A stretch of 64,000 bases of DNA from Paracidobacterium acidisoli (lineage in GTDB: Bacteria; Acidobacteriota; Terriglobia; Terriglobales; Acidobacteriaceae): positions 451,308 to 515,307 of the forward strand of contig NZ_QVQT02000005.1 of assembly GCF_003428625.2 (NCBI RefSeq). The letters are read 5' to 3'. This document shows, in pieces, positions 1 through 10,660 of the stretch. The notes beneath the pieces were generated by a model. It was not told where the DNA came from. It was given only the letters and a program-made list of their open reading frames with translations, and did not search any database. Within the stretch, counting starts at the first letter, position 1; each line of letters opens with the position of its first letter. The position numbers and the translations under genes were made by a program.

Positions 1-710
1 GGATAGCTCGCCAGATCGGTGCGATGAATAACCAGCACCCCCACCGCGCCCAGCCGCGCCGCTTCCTCGTATTTGTAGGTCCAGCGGCCGTAGTAGGTCA
101 TCGTCTTTCCCTTGAAGAACGCCGGATCGTCCGACAGCGGCTCGTTCACGATCACCAGCAGCACCTTGCCCTTCACGTCCACGCCCGCAAAGTCGTTCCA
201 GTGATACTCCGGCGCATCGATCCCATAGCCCGCAAACACAATCGGCGCGTCGATATCCGCCGACTCCTGGCCCGTCTCGTCCTTCGTCACATAATCGGCG
301 CCATAACGCAGATCGATCGGAGCACCGACCTTCTCCGGCACAAACGAAAAGTGCGTCTGATCCTCATTCGTGTGCACCGCATACAGCGAGACCTTCTGGA
401 AATACGTCCCGTCATCGCCCGCCGGCTTCAGCCCGTCCAGCGCAAACTGCGTGGCGATGTATGCGGCCGCCAGCTCGCCGCCGCGTGTCCCCGGTCCGCG
501 TCCCTCCAGCAGATCGCTGGCCAGGAATTTCACGTGCGCCCGAATCTTCTCCGGATCGATCGACGCCGCGGCCACTTCCGCGCCTCGCGGCACGCCCGCA
601 ATCGCCGGCACAAAGGCTGGAGGCGCAGCACTCCTCTGTGCCGCCGCCGGCAGGCATGCAAACAGCACCATCATCAGACCGGCAGCAGATCCGGCAGCAA
701 TACGAACCAT
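1..710 (-). CDS. M28 family metallopeptidase, N-terminal part (runs off window)
   Basis: The reverse-strand frame is open from the window edge to an ATG at 710, which has a GAGGAG-type ribosome site just upstream. The translation starts with a clear signal peptide (MVRIAAGSAAGLMMVLF... ending near AAAQ). It continues with HVKFLASDLLEGRGPGTRGG, the usual N-terminal region of secreted M28 (Zn aminopeptidase-like) proteins. A protease-associated (PA) domain segment follows (VFAGYGIDAPEYHWNDF, then VKGKVLLVIVNEP and GAVGVLVIH). About 236 codons are present. The zinc-binding catalytic domain would lie beyond base 1, so activity cannot be judged. It is probably an exported exopeptidase. It is followed on the same strand by nothing visible and is preceded by mutY (gap about 37 bp), possibly co-transcribed. 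Confidence 0.88.
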   Translation of the reverse strand, partial: MVRIAAGSAAGLMMVLFACLPAAAQRSAAPPAFVPAIAGVPRGAEVAAASIDPEKIRAHVKFLASDLLEGRGPGTRGGELAAAYIATQFALDGLKPAGDDGTYFQKVSLYAVHTNEDQTHFSFVPEKVGAPIDLRYGADYVTKDETGQESADIDAPIVFAGYGIDAPEYHWNDFAGVDVKGKVLLVIVNEPLSDDPAFFKGKTMTYYGRWTYKYEEAARLGAVGVLVIHRTDLASY

Positions 711-747
711 CTTTCTCCTCTCGCCGCGGCCGCAGACAAAAGCCGCG

Positions 748-1824
748 TTACAGCACAATCCTGTCCGTCGATTCCTCAAGCGCATGCAGCGGGCCCGGGC
801 CGTCATACCCCGGCATCACCTTCAGCCGCTTCAGAATCTTCCGCGACAGCCCGGTCAGCGGCATCTCCATCAGCATCCGCGCCGCAATCCACTCCCGCGT
901 ATTCTCCGTCCCGGCCAGCTCCCGGCTCTGCTGCGCGTTCAGCACAAAGACCGAGACATAGTAATTCGTGTTGGTGATCGAGTGCCGCACCGTCAGCGCC
1001 GGAGCATCCTCCTGCGCTGTCTTCGCCTCGATCTCCGGCAGCTCCCACATCCCTGCCATCAGCGACGCATCCGCCGGACGCTGCTCCAGCAGCACCTCCG
1101 TCTTCGGCCACGCCTTCCTCCGGAACAGCCCGTATGCCATCTCCCGGCTCCGCATCTTCTTCGCCGGAGCCGTCACATGCTCCCCGCGTGTCGCGCACCC
1201 CTCCTGCACCGGACACCCCAGGCACAGCGGTCCCCGCGGCAGACACATAGTTGCCCCCAGCTCCATCATCGCCTGATTGAAATCCGCCGGCCGCTCCGGA
1301 TCGAGCAGCCGCGCCGCCTCTTCCTGAATCCTCGTCTTCAGCGCGCGGCTCTCTTCCTCTTCGCTCTGCCCCATGTAGCGGATCAGCACCCGCTCCACAT
1401 TGCCGTCCACCACCGCCGCGGCCTCTCCGAAGGCGATGCTGGCAATGGCTGCCGCCGTATACTCGCCCACCCCCGGCAGCTCCCGCAGCCCGGTCACAGT
1501 GCGCGGAATCTGCCCGCCGTGCGCCATAATCTGCTTCGCCGCCTGGTGCAGCATCCGTGCCCGCCGGTAATAACCCAGCCCGCTCCAGTGCGCCAGCACC
1601 TCGGCCTCATCGGCCTCCGCCAGCGCGGCCGCATTCGGAAACCGCTCCATAAACCGCGTGTAGTACTCCAGCACCGCGGCCACCCGAGTCTGCTGCAGCA
1701 TGATCTCCGATACCCAGATCGCCCACGGGTCCGCCGTGCGCCGCCACGGAAGATCGCGCGCGTTCTCTCCGTACCAGGCAAGCAGCCCGCGCCGGAACTC
1801 GTCTACTCCTGGTCCGCTCTCCAT
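748..1824 (-). CDS. mutY: A/G-specific adenine glycosylase MutY
   Basis: A 358-residue base-excision-repair glycosylase that removes adenine mispaired with 8-oxoguanine. The sequence shows the N-terminal helical domain with SEIMLQQTRV (general-acid Glu40). A helix-hairpin-helix follows (ELPGVGEYTAAAIASIAFG, about 115-133) leading to catalytic Asp140 in VVDGNVERV. The [4Fe-4S] loop is Cys194-x6-Cys201-x2-Cys204-x5-Cys210. The C-terminal third has the NUDIX-like fold segment (LLEQRP...MWELPE) that reads 8-oxoG. Length and motif order match the family, so it should be functional. It lies on the minus strand upstream of the M28 peptidase gene and diverges from the add-family gene. Confidence 0.97.
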   Translation of the reverse strand: MESGPGVDEFRRGLLAWYGENARDLPWRRTADPWAIWVSEIMLQQTRVAAVLEYYTRFMERFPNAAALAEADEAEVLAHWSGLGYYRRARMLHQAAKQIMAHGGQIPRTVTGLRELPGVGEYTAAAIASIAFGEAAAVVDGNVERVLIRYMGQSEEEESRALKTRIQEEAARLLDPERPADFNQAMMELGATMCLPRGPLCLGCPVQEGCATRGEHVTAPAKKMRSREMAYGLFRRKAWPKTEVLLEQRPADASLMAGMWELPEIEAKTAQEDAPALTVRHSITNTNYYVSVFVLNAQQSRELAGTENTREWIAARMLMEMPLTGLSRKILKRLKVMPGYDGPGPLHALEESTDRIVL

Positions 1825-1906
1825 CCCAGCATTCTAATGCGCAGTCCCCGGCCGCCCCTGGTGCAGGCAGACCTCGCGCCCCTGCTACCCTGAGAAAGCA
1901 GCCCTT

Positions 1907-2920
1907 ATGGATCGCACCGCTCAGCTCGACTTCATCCGCCGTCTCCCCAAAGCCGAGCTGCATCTGCACCTCGAAGGCGCCGTCTCTCCCGAAACCCTCG
2001 TCGAGCTCAGTCTCCGCCACGACGCCGGCTCCCTCACCCTCGACCAGGCGCAGGCCCTCTGTCGCTACACCGACTTCTCCGGCTTCATGATGGCCTTCAA
2101 GGCCGTCACCGAGCGTCTCCGCACCCCCGAAGACTACGAGCTCATCACGTATCGCATGCTCCGCCGCCTCGCGCAGCAGGGCGTCGTCCACGCCGAAGCC
2201 TACGTCTCCGTCGGCGTCGTCTACTACTGGCGCCGCATCGAGTTCGAGCCCCTCTTCGCCGGCATGGAGCGCGCCCGCCTCCAGGCCGAGCATGACTTCG
2301 GCATAACCCTCTCCTGGATCTTCGACGCCGTCCGCCACTTCGGCCCCGAAGAGGCCGCCAAAGTCTTCCGCAAAGCCGCCGAGATGCAGCGCAGCCACCC
2401 CTCCATCGCCGGCATCGGCATCGGCGGCGACGAGCGCCGCACCGGAGCCGAGCCCTTTCGCGACCTCTACGCCGAAGCCCGCGACGCCGGTCTCCATCTC
2501 ACCGCCCATGCCGGAGAAACCGTCGGCCCCGAAGGCATCTGGGGCGCGCTCAACATCGGAGCCGAGCGCATCGGCCACGCTCTCTCCGCCATCCACGACC
2601 CCGAGCTCATCGAGATCCTCGCCCACCGCCAGGTGCCGCTTGAAATCTGCGTCACCTCCAACCTCCGCACCGGCTGCTGCCTCCACATCGAGGACCACCC
2701 CCTGCGCCGCTACTTCGACGCCGGCCTCATGGTCACCCTCAACTCCGACGACCCTGTCCTGTTCGGCAGCGACCTCGAAAGCGAATACCTCCTCGCCGAA
2801 GAGCAATTCGAGTTCACGCAGGAACACCTCCGCGAGCTCGCCGCCAACTCCATCGAAGCCAGCTTCCTGCCTCCCGAGCGCAAAATCGTCCTCCTCCAGC
2901 AGATCGAATCCATCGCCTGA
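1907..2920 (+). CDS. add: Adenosine deaminase family protein
   Basis: A 337-residue member of the metal-dependent adenosine/AMP/adenine deaminase family (amidohydrolase superfamily). Zinc and catalytic motifs are visible: ELHLHLEGA near residue 16, HAGET near 201 (the conserved His plus Glu), IGHALSA near 223, and NSDDP near 281. Such enzymes convert adenosine to inosine. Relatives act on adenine or on 6-aminodeoxyfutalosine in the futalosine menaquinone route, and sequence inspection alone does not separate these. The start is ATG at 1907, shortly after the mutY start on the opposite strand. The coding strand is unusually C-rich in third positions compared with genes after 9 kb. Confidence 0.9.
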   Translation: MDRTAQLDFIRRLPKAELHLHLEGAVSPETLVELSLRHDAGSLTLDQAQALCRYTDFSGFMMAFKAVTERLRTPEDYELITYRMLRRLAQQGVVHAEAYVSVGVVYYWRRIEFEPLFAGMERARLQAEHDFGITLSWIFDAVRHFGPEEAAKVFRKAAEMQRSHPSIAGIGIGGDERRTGAEPFRDLYAEARDAGLHLTAHAGETVGPEGIWGALNIGAERIGHALSAIHDPELIEILAHRQVPLEICVTSNLRTGCCLHIEDHPLRRYFDAGLMVTLNSDDPVLFGSDLESEYLLAEEQFEFTQEHLRELAANSIEASFLPPERKIVLLQQIESIA

Positions 2921-2993
2921 TCCGCGCTTCTGCGTTTTTCTTCTGACTCCCGGGTGCCCCATCTTCGCGCAGCTAAGGTGGGAAGCGAAAAGC

Positions 2994-3128
2994 GGGAAGC
3001 CTCACCGCTTTGTATCAGGGCACGGCTTCAGCCGTGCCGAACCAGCCTCAAAAACCAAAGGGCTTCAGCCCCTGTGCGACATAGCCACGGAACAGTTCTC
3101 GTCTCGCGCCAGCGAGACCGGTAGAAGC
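2994..3128 (+). repeat. Direct repeat copy 1 (135 bp, hairpin-rich)
   Basis: This 135-bp segment recurs at 3476-3610, 482 bp downstream in the same orientation, with only three mismatches seen by eye. It contains hairpins built on the core GGCTTCAGCC, for example a 9-bp stem around GGCACGGCT-TC-AGCCGTGCC near 3019, and GGGCTTCAGCCC near 3060. It also contains a GTCTCGC/GCGAGAC stem near 3101-3118. No gene-like start or ribosome site is present, and the open frames here are repeat-driven. Confidence 0.9.
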
Positions 3129-3475
3129 ACCGGGCTTCAGCCCGGTGAATAAAGGACCAAAGGAAAAGGGGCTTCAGCCCCGGCTCCGCCAAAACACAAA
3201 ATCACCCGGGTGTCCCATGTCCGGATTTTCGGACATGGGAATGAATATTCTTTCCATGTCATCCCGACACCCTCCCCTTGTCATCCCGAGCGAAGCGCGA
3301 AGCGCGCAGCGGAGGGATCTGCATTCTCTTCCCATTGAAGAATCCGGGCGCCCCACCTTCGCGAACCGGGGTCCCCGGCGCACGCGGTGTTCGTGCGCTG
3401 GGGTGGAGAACCGGGGTCCCCGGCGAACAAAGTTCGCTGGGGCAGGAAGCTAAGGTGGGAAACGAGGCGAAAGAT

Positions 3476-3610
3476 GGGAAGCCTCACCGCTTTGTATCAG
3501 GGCACGGCTTCAGCCGTGCCGAACCAGCCTCAAAAACCAAAGGGCTTCAGCCCCTGTGCGACATAGCCACGGAACACTTCTCGTCTCGCGTCAGCGAGAC
3601 CCGTAGAAGC
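3476..3610 (+). repeat. Direct repeat copy 2 (135 bp, hairpin-rich)
   Basis: Second copy of the segment at 2994-3128, differing at three positions (G/C, C/T, G/C). It carries the same GGCTTCAGCC-core hairpins. It is followed directly by a further hairpin, CCCCCGGCT-TT-AGCCGGGGG, and by GGGGCTTCAGCCCC near 3651-3664. Confidence 0.9.
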
Positions 3611-3780
3611 CCCCGGCTTTAGCCGGGGGCTTCAGGGCACGAGAAGGAAAGGGGCTTCAGCCCCGGCTCACGCTTGTCATCCCGTATCCTCCAAAAATCT
3701 GCACGCCCAATTCACTCACAGCAAAACTTCGCCGATAAACCCTCTGCACAGTCTCTTATGAGCTGCGCTATCATGGACCC

Positions 3781-4050
3781 ATGAAGCGTCGAAAAAAGTG
3801 CAGACTTTTCGGCTTCAAAAGGAAGGCTGCAGTGAGTGCTCTGCCTGTGTCTCTCAACATCTCCGAAGACGAATCCTCCGTCGTTCTGCGTGCGGTTGGA
3901 TGGGCCTCCGTCGCCCTCGGTGTGACGGCCCTCAGTCTTTACATCGGCCGCGAGCTGCGCGCGCGCTATAAGTTCAAACGCCGCACTCCGTCAGACTTCT
4001 ACTCCCACGCCGGTGACGAATTCCCGACCGAATACGGAATGGGGATCTGA
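3781..4050 (+). CDS. Small single-pass membrane protein, unknown function
   Basis: An 89-residue ORF starting at ATG 3781. It has a basic N-terminus (MKRRKKCRLFGFKRK), one predicted membrane helix (about 45-62, AVGWASVALGVTALSLYIG), and then a basic stretch RELRARYKFKRR and a polar tail with DFYSHAGD and a terminal GMGI. The topology suggests an inner-membrane anchor with a cytoplasmic basic patch. I do not recognise a named family, although the RYKFKRR...DFYSHAGD tail looks like a conserved motif rather than random sequence. No strong Shine-Dalgarno sequence is visible, so the start is provisional. It ends before a noncoding stretch with a strong terminator. Confidence 0.6.
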   Translation: MKRRKKCRLFGFKRKAAVSALPVSLNISEDESSVVLRAVGWASVALGVTALSLYIGRELRARYKFKRRTPSDFYSHAGDEFPTEYGMGI

Positions 4051-4600
4051 CCTCGGTCAGGCCGCTCTCCGGCCCCGCGCTCCTGCTCTGATTCGGACCC
4101 GGCAGAGAACCCTGTCAAGCCGGCTTGCCTGTCGGCTCTCCGTGTCCTGCTCACGATGCAGGTCTTGCCGGAGAAAAAATCTGGCATGAAGTTTTCATCC
4201 CATCGCTAAAATCGAGATAGAGAATCAAAAAAACCTGCCTCTCCGGCAGGTTTTTTCTTTTGCGAAAGGGTGCGGAGTATGACAGAAAAACCAGAGCAAA
4301 CCCCAGCCTCCGCAGACGGACGGCCTTGCGGCAAAGACGGCTGCGAATCCCGCAAAGACAGCCGTGAACCTCGCATCGGCGGCCTTCTGCCTGGTGCCCT
4401 GTTTTCTGTCATCTGCGTCTCTTCACGGCCGGGTATGCGGCATCGGCAGCCGCATTTGCCGCATGGCAGCCGTGAGCGAAGTGCTTTGCCGTCCGTCAGA
4501 TACCGGGGATATCGTTTACGCTTCCGATGAGGTCCGCTGAAAACAAAGCACTTCCGGAAAATCGGCCTGTTTTTTTGAAGCCTTCTGCGCAAAGGCAAAA
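4051..4600. other. Gene-poor intergenic stretch (about 550 bp)
   Basis: No convincing CDS. The only long minus-strand frame (4206-4598) runs straight through an intrinsic terminator at 4227-4256 and has a low-complexity Arg/Pro/Ser composition. The segment holds several related imperfect stem arms (GCAAAGACGGCTGC, GCAAAGACAGCCG, GGCAGCCGCATTTGCCGC, GGCAAAGCACTTC). It could therefore encode a structured RNA, but no known RNA family is recognised. Confidence 0.5.
4227..4256 (+). terminator. Strong rho-independent terminator
   Basis: A 6-bp GC stem CCTGCC/GGCAGG with a 5-nt loop (TCTCC), flanked by seven A on the left and six T on the right. It would work on both strands. On the + strand it would end transcripts from the small membrane protein gene or from an unannotated RNA upstream. 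Confidence 0.85.
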
Positions 4601-4636
4601 GGCTCCGGAACCAATCTCAGATCGCTCCGGAGCCTT
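4595..4636 (-). terminator. Probable acnA terminator
   Basis: Inverted repeat AAGGCTCCGGA (4599-4609) / TCCGGAGCCTT (4626-4636), an 11-bp perfect stem with a 16-nt loop. It lies 25 bp beyond the acnA stop codon. On the minus strand the stem is followed by a T-rich run (TTTTGCCTTTG). Confidence 0.75.
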
Positions 4637-4660
4637 CGGTTGAACGAGTGAATTGCGGTC

Positions 4661-7462
<2,802 letters not shown>

Positions 7463-7764
7463 GGGTGTTCCTTCCTTTTCCAGGCTAAACGGACACAGCT
7501 CATCGCTCACGCCGTATCGGATTCATGGCGGCGGAGCGCATACAGATGCAGGCTAATGCTGCGGAGGGGCGCTCGTCTATGCGGCGAGCGAGGCGGCGAT
7601 GCGGCCGCGGTCAGGGTGCCCGCGGCGAAAGCGCTTGAGAGGAGGAGAAAGCCGGAAGGTATTCATCGTCCTGACCAGTATTCTAGAGCAAATGCAGCCT
7701 CTGTCATACACTGCGTGGAATTCCGGAAATTGCTATAACAATAGTAGAAGAAGAGAGATCGATT

Positions 7765-8037
7765 ATGCCCCACATGGTGTTTTGCGCCCGCTACAAGCAG
7801 GAGCTCGAAGGCCTCGACGAGCCGCCCTTCGACAGCGACTTTGGCCACAAAATCTACAACAGCGTCTCGAAGAAAGCCTGGCAGGAGTGGCTGGAGCATC
7901 AGAAGATGCTGCTGAACGAATATCGCCTGCAGCCCTGGACTCCCCAGGCGCAGGAGTTTCTCGTCGAACAGATGACGCAGTACTTCTTCGGCGAAGGAGC
8001 CTCGCTCCCGAAGGAATACGTTCCGCCCAGCCACTAA
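7765..8037 (+). CDS. yggX: Fe(2+)-trafficking protein YggX
   Basis: A 90-residue cytosolic protein of the YggX family, linked in enterics to protection of Fe-S proteins from oxidative damage. Family marks are FCARYKQELEGLDEPPF with the single conserved Cys near residue 7, then GHKIYNSVSKKAWQEWLEHQ, then MLLNEYRL and a C-terminal helix with FLVEQMTQYFFGE. It is transcribed divergently from acnA across about 300 bp. That makes sense functionally since aconitase is an oxidant-sensitive Fe-S enzyme, but shared regulation is only inferred. The start at ATG 7765 has a weak AGAGAG ribosome site. Confidence 0.95.
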   Translation: MPHMVFCARYKQELEGLDEPPFDSDFGHKIYNSVSKKAWQEWLEHQKMLLNEYRLQPWTPQAQEFLVEQMTQYFFGEGASLPKEYVPPSH

Positions 8038-8055
8038 GCAGGTGAATGGTCATTC

Positions 8056-8088
8056 CGCCGAAGCAGCCGCTCAGACGGCTGCGCGGCG
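8056..8088. terminator. Hairpin between convergent yggX and hpnI
   Basis: GCAGCCG (8063-8069) / CGGCTGC (8076-8082) with a CTCAGA loop, extendable outward with CCGCCG/CGGCGG. It lies just after the yggX stop and before the end of the opposing hpnI gene. There is no U-run, so this is a candidate bidirectional terminator only. Confidence 0.4.
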
Positions 8089-8129
8089 GGGGGATAAGCG
8101 GAATTGCAGTGAGCGCCATGCCGGGCCAG

Positions 8130-9329
8130 TCAGACTGCCGGCTGCTCCGCTGTCGTCTTCTCCCTTAGCCGGTTCAGTTTTCCGTTCCGCAGCTCAAACA
8201 CCTCGCCCCGCCAGACGACCGTGTGCGCGGCAAAACTCCATGCCCAGATGCCCAGCGCCAGCAGGTCGCGTACCGGCAGCAGCCACAGGTCTCGTAATAC
8301 CTGCCGGTCGTTCAGCAGGCCAGTCCCCACACTGAGCGCCACCAACACCCGTGTCGGCAGCGCCAGGCAAAGAAGAGCAATCGAGGGCAGGTTCGCTCCA
8401 GATGCGATCAGATTCAGAAGCGCCCACGCCAGCCCGTAACTGAACGCCAGTCCGGCATAACCCCAGCGGCGCGAATCGCGCACCCCGCGCGCCCAGCGCA
8501 GCTGATGGTCCAGAAACTGCCGGAAGCGGTACGCCGGAACAGACGTCTCCACGACCTCATCGCTCAGTTGTACAGAGAATCCTGCCTCGGCAATGCGCCG
8601 TCCCAACTGGTAGTCGTCCGCCAGATAATCGGCCAGCGGCGCCAGCCCTCCGGCAGCTTCGAGCGCTGCGCGGGAGCAGGCCAGCGTCGATCCCAGTCCG
8701 AAGCGGATCTCGCCGTCCAGCAGCAGGGCAGTAAAGACCCCCGGCATGAAATCGGTGGAAATGCCGAGCGCCTCGATCTTTGAGCCGAGCGTTCCATGTG
8801 CGCGTCCGCGGTACGGTGCAGTCACCATGCCCACCGGCTCGCGGCCGCTGGCTGCTCCGAAAGTCGCAAGGATGCGCGTCAGATAGCTCGGACCCACGCG
8901 GATGTCGCTGTCATTGATGACCACATAGTCGTGGCGGGCGTGAGGCAGCATCTGCGTCAGATTGCTCACCTTTCCGTTCGCGCCCAGCACCTCCGGGCAA
9001 ACGATCAGGCGAATGCTGTGCTCCGGAAACTCGGCCTCCAGCCTGCGCACAGCCGGCATGGCCGGATCGTCGAGGCTGGAGACGCCGAAGAGAATCTCAT
9101 ATTCTCCCGCGTATTGCTGGCGGCAGTGGCTGGCAAAGGCCTCATACATCTCCGGATCGAGCCCCTTTACCGGCTTCAGAATGCTCACGCCCGGAGCAAA
9201 ATCCGGTACCGTCTGGCTGCTGCGGCGCAGAAAGGCGCGGGATGCCCACAATGCAGTCAGGAAATATCCCAGACCTGCCAGTGTGAACAGGAGAGTAACG
9301 GTTTCTACTGCAGTGGCGAAGAAGTACAT
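8130..9329 (-). CDS. hpnI: Hopanoid-type glycosyltransferase HpnI (GT21, ceramide glucosyltransferase-like)
   Basis: A 399-residue membrane glycosyltransferase with an N-terminal helix (about 8-30), a GT-A catalytic domain and two or three C-terminal helices (about 290-380). The D,D,D,(Q/R)xxRW signature of GT21 is visible as SLDDPA (near 106), NDSDIR (near 150), ADDYQLG (near 243) and HQLRWARG (near 278). In hopanoid producers HpnI adds N-acetylglucosamine to bacteriohopanetetrol. Close relatives make glucosylceramide. No other hopanoid genes are in view, so the lipid acceptor is inferred from family only. It is convergent with yggX. Confidence 0.85.
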   Translation of the reverse strand: MYFFATAVETVTLLFTLAGLGYFLTALWASRAFLRRSSQTVPDFAPGVSILKPVKGLDPEMYEAFASHCRQQYAGEYEILFGVSSLDDPAMPAVRRLEAEFPEHSIRLIVCPEVLGANGKVSNLTQMLPHARHDYVVINDSDIRVGPSYLTRILATFGAASGREPVGMVTAPYRGRAHGTLGSKIEALGISTDFMPGVFTALLLDGEIRFGLGSTLACSRAALEAAGGLAPLADYLADDYQLGRRIAEAGFSVQLSDEVVETSVPAYRFRQFLDHQLRWARGVRDSRRWGYAGLAFSYGLAWALLNLIASGANLPSIALLCLALPTRVLVALSVGTGLLNDRQVLRDLWLLPVRDLLALGIWAWSFAAHTVVWRGEVFELRNGKLNRLREKTTAEQPAV

Positions 9330-9397
9330 CCGCCATCAGTGTACTGATTTCATGCCTTGAAAAGCCTTACAGGAGGCGCGTATCTCCCGTGCGCGGC

Positions 9398-10651
9398 CTA
9401 TTCGTAGCGCAATGCCTCGATGGGATCGAGATTTGCAGCCTTCCACGCCGGATAGATCCCGAAAACCAGACCAATTCCACAGGAAACGATGAAGGCAATC
9501 ACCGTCCAGAAAGCAGACATAGAAGCAGGGAAATCGATACCGTAGCGAATCGCCAGCGTCAGCAGCGCCCCCAGAATAACGCCGATTACCCCACCCAGGG
9601 CGCAGAGCGCGATAGCTTCCACCGTGAACTGAACCAGCACCTTTCTCCTGGTCGCTCCAATAGCCTTCCGCACCCCGATCTCGCGCGTTCGCTCCGTGAC
9701 CGAGACCAGCATGATATTCATCACCCCGACCCCCCCCACCATCAGGCCCACACTGGAGACCGCGAACATAAAGATCACAAGTCCGGCGGTGATTTGCCCC
9801 CAGAGGCGGGTAATGGAATCCGGGCTGAAGATCGCAAAATCATCATCCTTCTCGACGCGCACGCGGCGGCGCTCACGAAGAAGCGTCCGTAATTCCTCTT
9901 CAACGATGGAAGCATTCTTTGGATCATCGTATTTGACAGTGATCCAGACATCTTTTTGCTCGGGATGAATCTTTCGAAAAGTGCTGAGCGGAAAGATCGC
10001 TTTATTGTCCTGAGGGTTCTTCCCTCCGCCAAAAAGCTGCTTCTGCTTATCGAGAACGCCAATTACCGTGAAGATGTCACCATCGATCTCGACTTCCTTG
10101 TTGATAGGGTTTTCGTTGTCAAAGAGTTGCTTTGCCGCGTCGTAGCCCAGAACCGTGACATTTGACCGTCGGAAGTCATCCGCTTCATTGAACATGCGCC
10201 CGGCAATCAGATCAAAATCATTGGTAATGTTGACCGTCGGCGAATCGCCTTCAAGAATCGTGTGCTGAATCTTGCGCCCCTTGTATTTCACCGCCACATT
10301 GCCGAGATTCAGATCGTAATTGGCATATTGAAGCGCAGGATTGACGGCGACGACATGCGGAAGGGTGCGCATGGCCTCCGCATCATCGAAAGTGAGTTGC
10401 TTTCGAGCCAGCATTTCAGTCGTCGGACGCACGCCAATGACGGGAAAGCGAAAGCACCAGAAAACATTCGTGCCAAAAGAGCGGGCCAGAGCCTCGACTC
10501 GATTATTGACGCCGTTAATCAGAGACGAAATGGTGATGACGGTAGCAACGCCAATGACAACACCAAGAATCGTAAGTCCGGAGCGTAGTTTATTGCTGCG
10601 CAGCGTTTCGAAGGCCATCCTGACCGACTCACGCGAATCGCTGATACTCAT
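9398..10651 (-). CDS. MacB/FtsX-type ABC transporter permease
   Basis: A 417-residue protein with an N-terminal membrane helix (LRSGLTILGVVIGVATVITISSL, about 21-45). A large periplasmic MacB_PCD domain follows (about 45-280), then three C-terminal helices of the FtsX domain, including the family signature MLVSVTERTREIGVRKAIGATRR. It ends AWKAANLDPIEALRYE, typical for the family. These permeases work in tripartite efflux or lipoprotein-type mechanotransmission with a separate ATPase. It is the second gene of a pair: 9 bp separate it from the upstream permease. No ATPase or adaptor gene is adjacent in this window. The substrate is unknown. Confidence 0.92.
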   Translation of the reverse strand: MSISDSRESVRMAFETLRSNKLRSGLTILGVVIGVATVITISSLINGVNNRVEALARSFGTNVFWCFRFPVIGVRPTTEMLARKQLTFDDAEAMRTLPHVVAVNPALQYANYDLNLGNVAVKYKGRKIQHTILEGDSPTVNITNDFDLIAGRMFNEADDFRRSNVTVLGYDAAKQLFDNENPINKEVEIDGDIFTVIGVLDKQKQLFGGGKNPQDNKAIFPLSTFRKIHPEQKDVWITVKYDDPKNASIVEEELRTLLRERRRVRVEKDDDFAIFSPDSITRLWGQITAGLVIFMFAVSSVGLMVGGVGVMNIMLVSVTERTREIGVRKAIGATRRKVLVQFTVEAIALCALGGVIGVILGALLTLAIRYGIDFPASMSAFWTVIAFIVSCGIGLVFGIYPAWKAANLDPIEALRYE

Positions 10652-10660
10652 AATCTGCTC

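Larger units (their letters stand above)
2930..3700. repeat. Noncoding cluster of several palindromic repeat families
   Basis: Between the add-family gene and the next small gene lies about 0.85 kb with no credible CDS but dense inverted repeats. Four types are visible: many GGCTTCAGCC-core stems; a perfect 10-bp stem CCCATGTCCG/CGGACATGGG at 3214-3239 with a 6-nt loop; paired CCCCGGCGAAC-AAA-GTTCGCTGGGG and CCCCGGCGCACG...CGTGCGCTGGGG stems near 3376-3443; and a TGTCATCCCGAGCGAAGCG...GGAGGGATCTGC unit near 3281-3322 with shorter TGTCATCCCG echoes near 3258 and 3676. Such REP-like elements are, to my knowledge, common between genes in Acidobacteriota. Their function is unknown. Confidence 0.8.

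Noticed and set aside
370..1893. 507-codon + strand ORF over mutY
   Set aside because: Antisense to mutY, Arg/His/Pro-rich low complexity, no ribosome site.
1607..2962. 451-codon minus-strand ORF across the add-family gene and the start of mutY
   Set aside because: It covers the add gene on the other strand and has Gly/Ala/Val-rich composition typical of shadows; add has full catalytic motifs.
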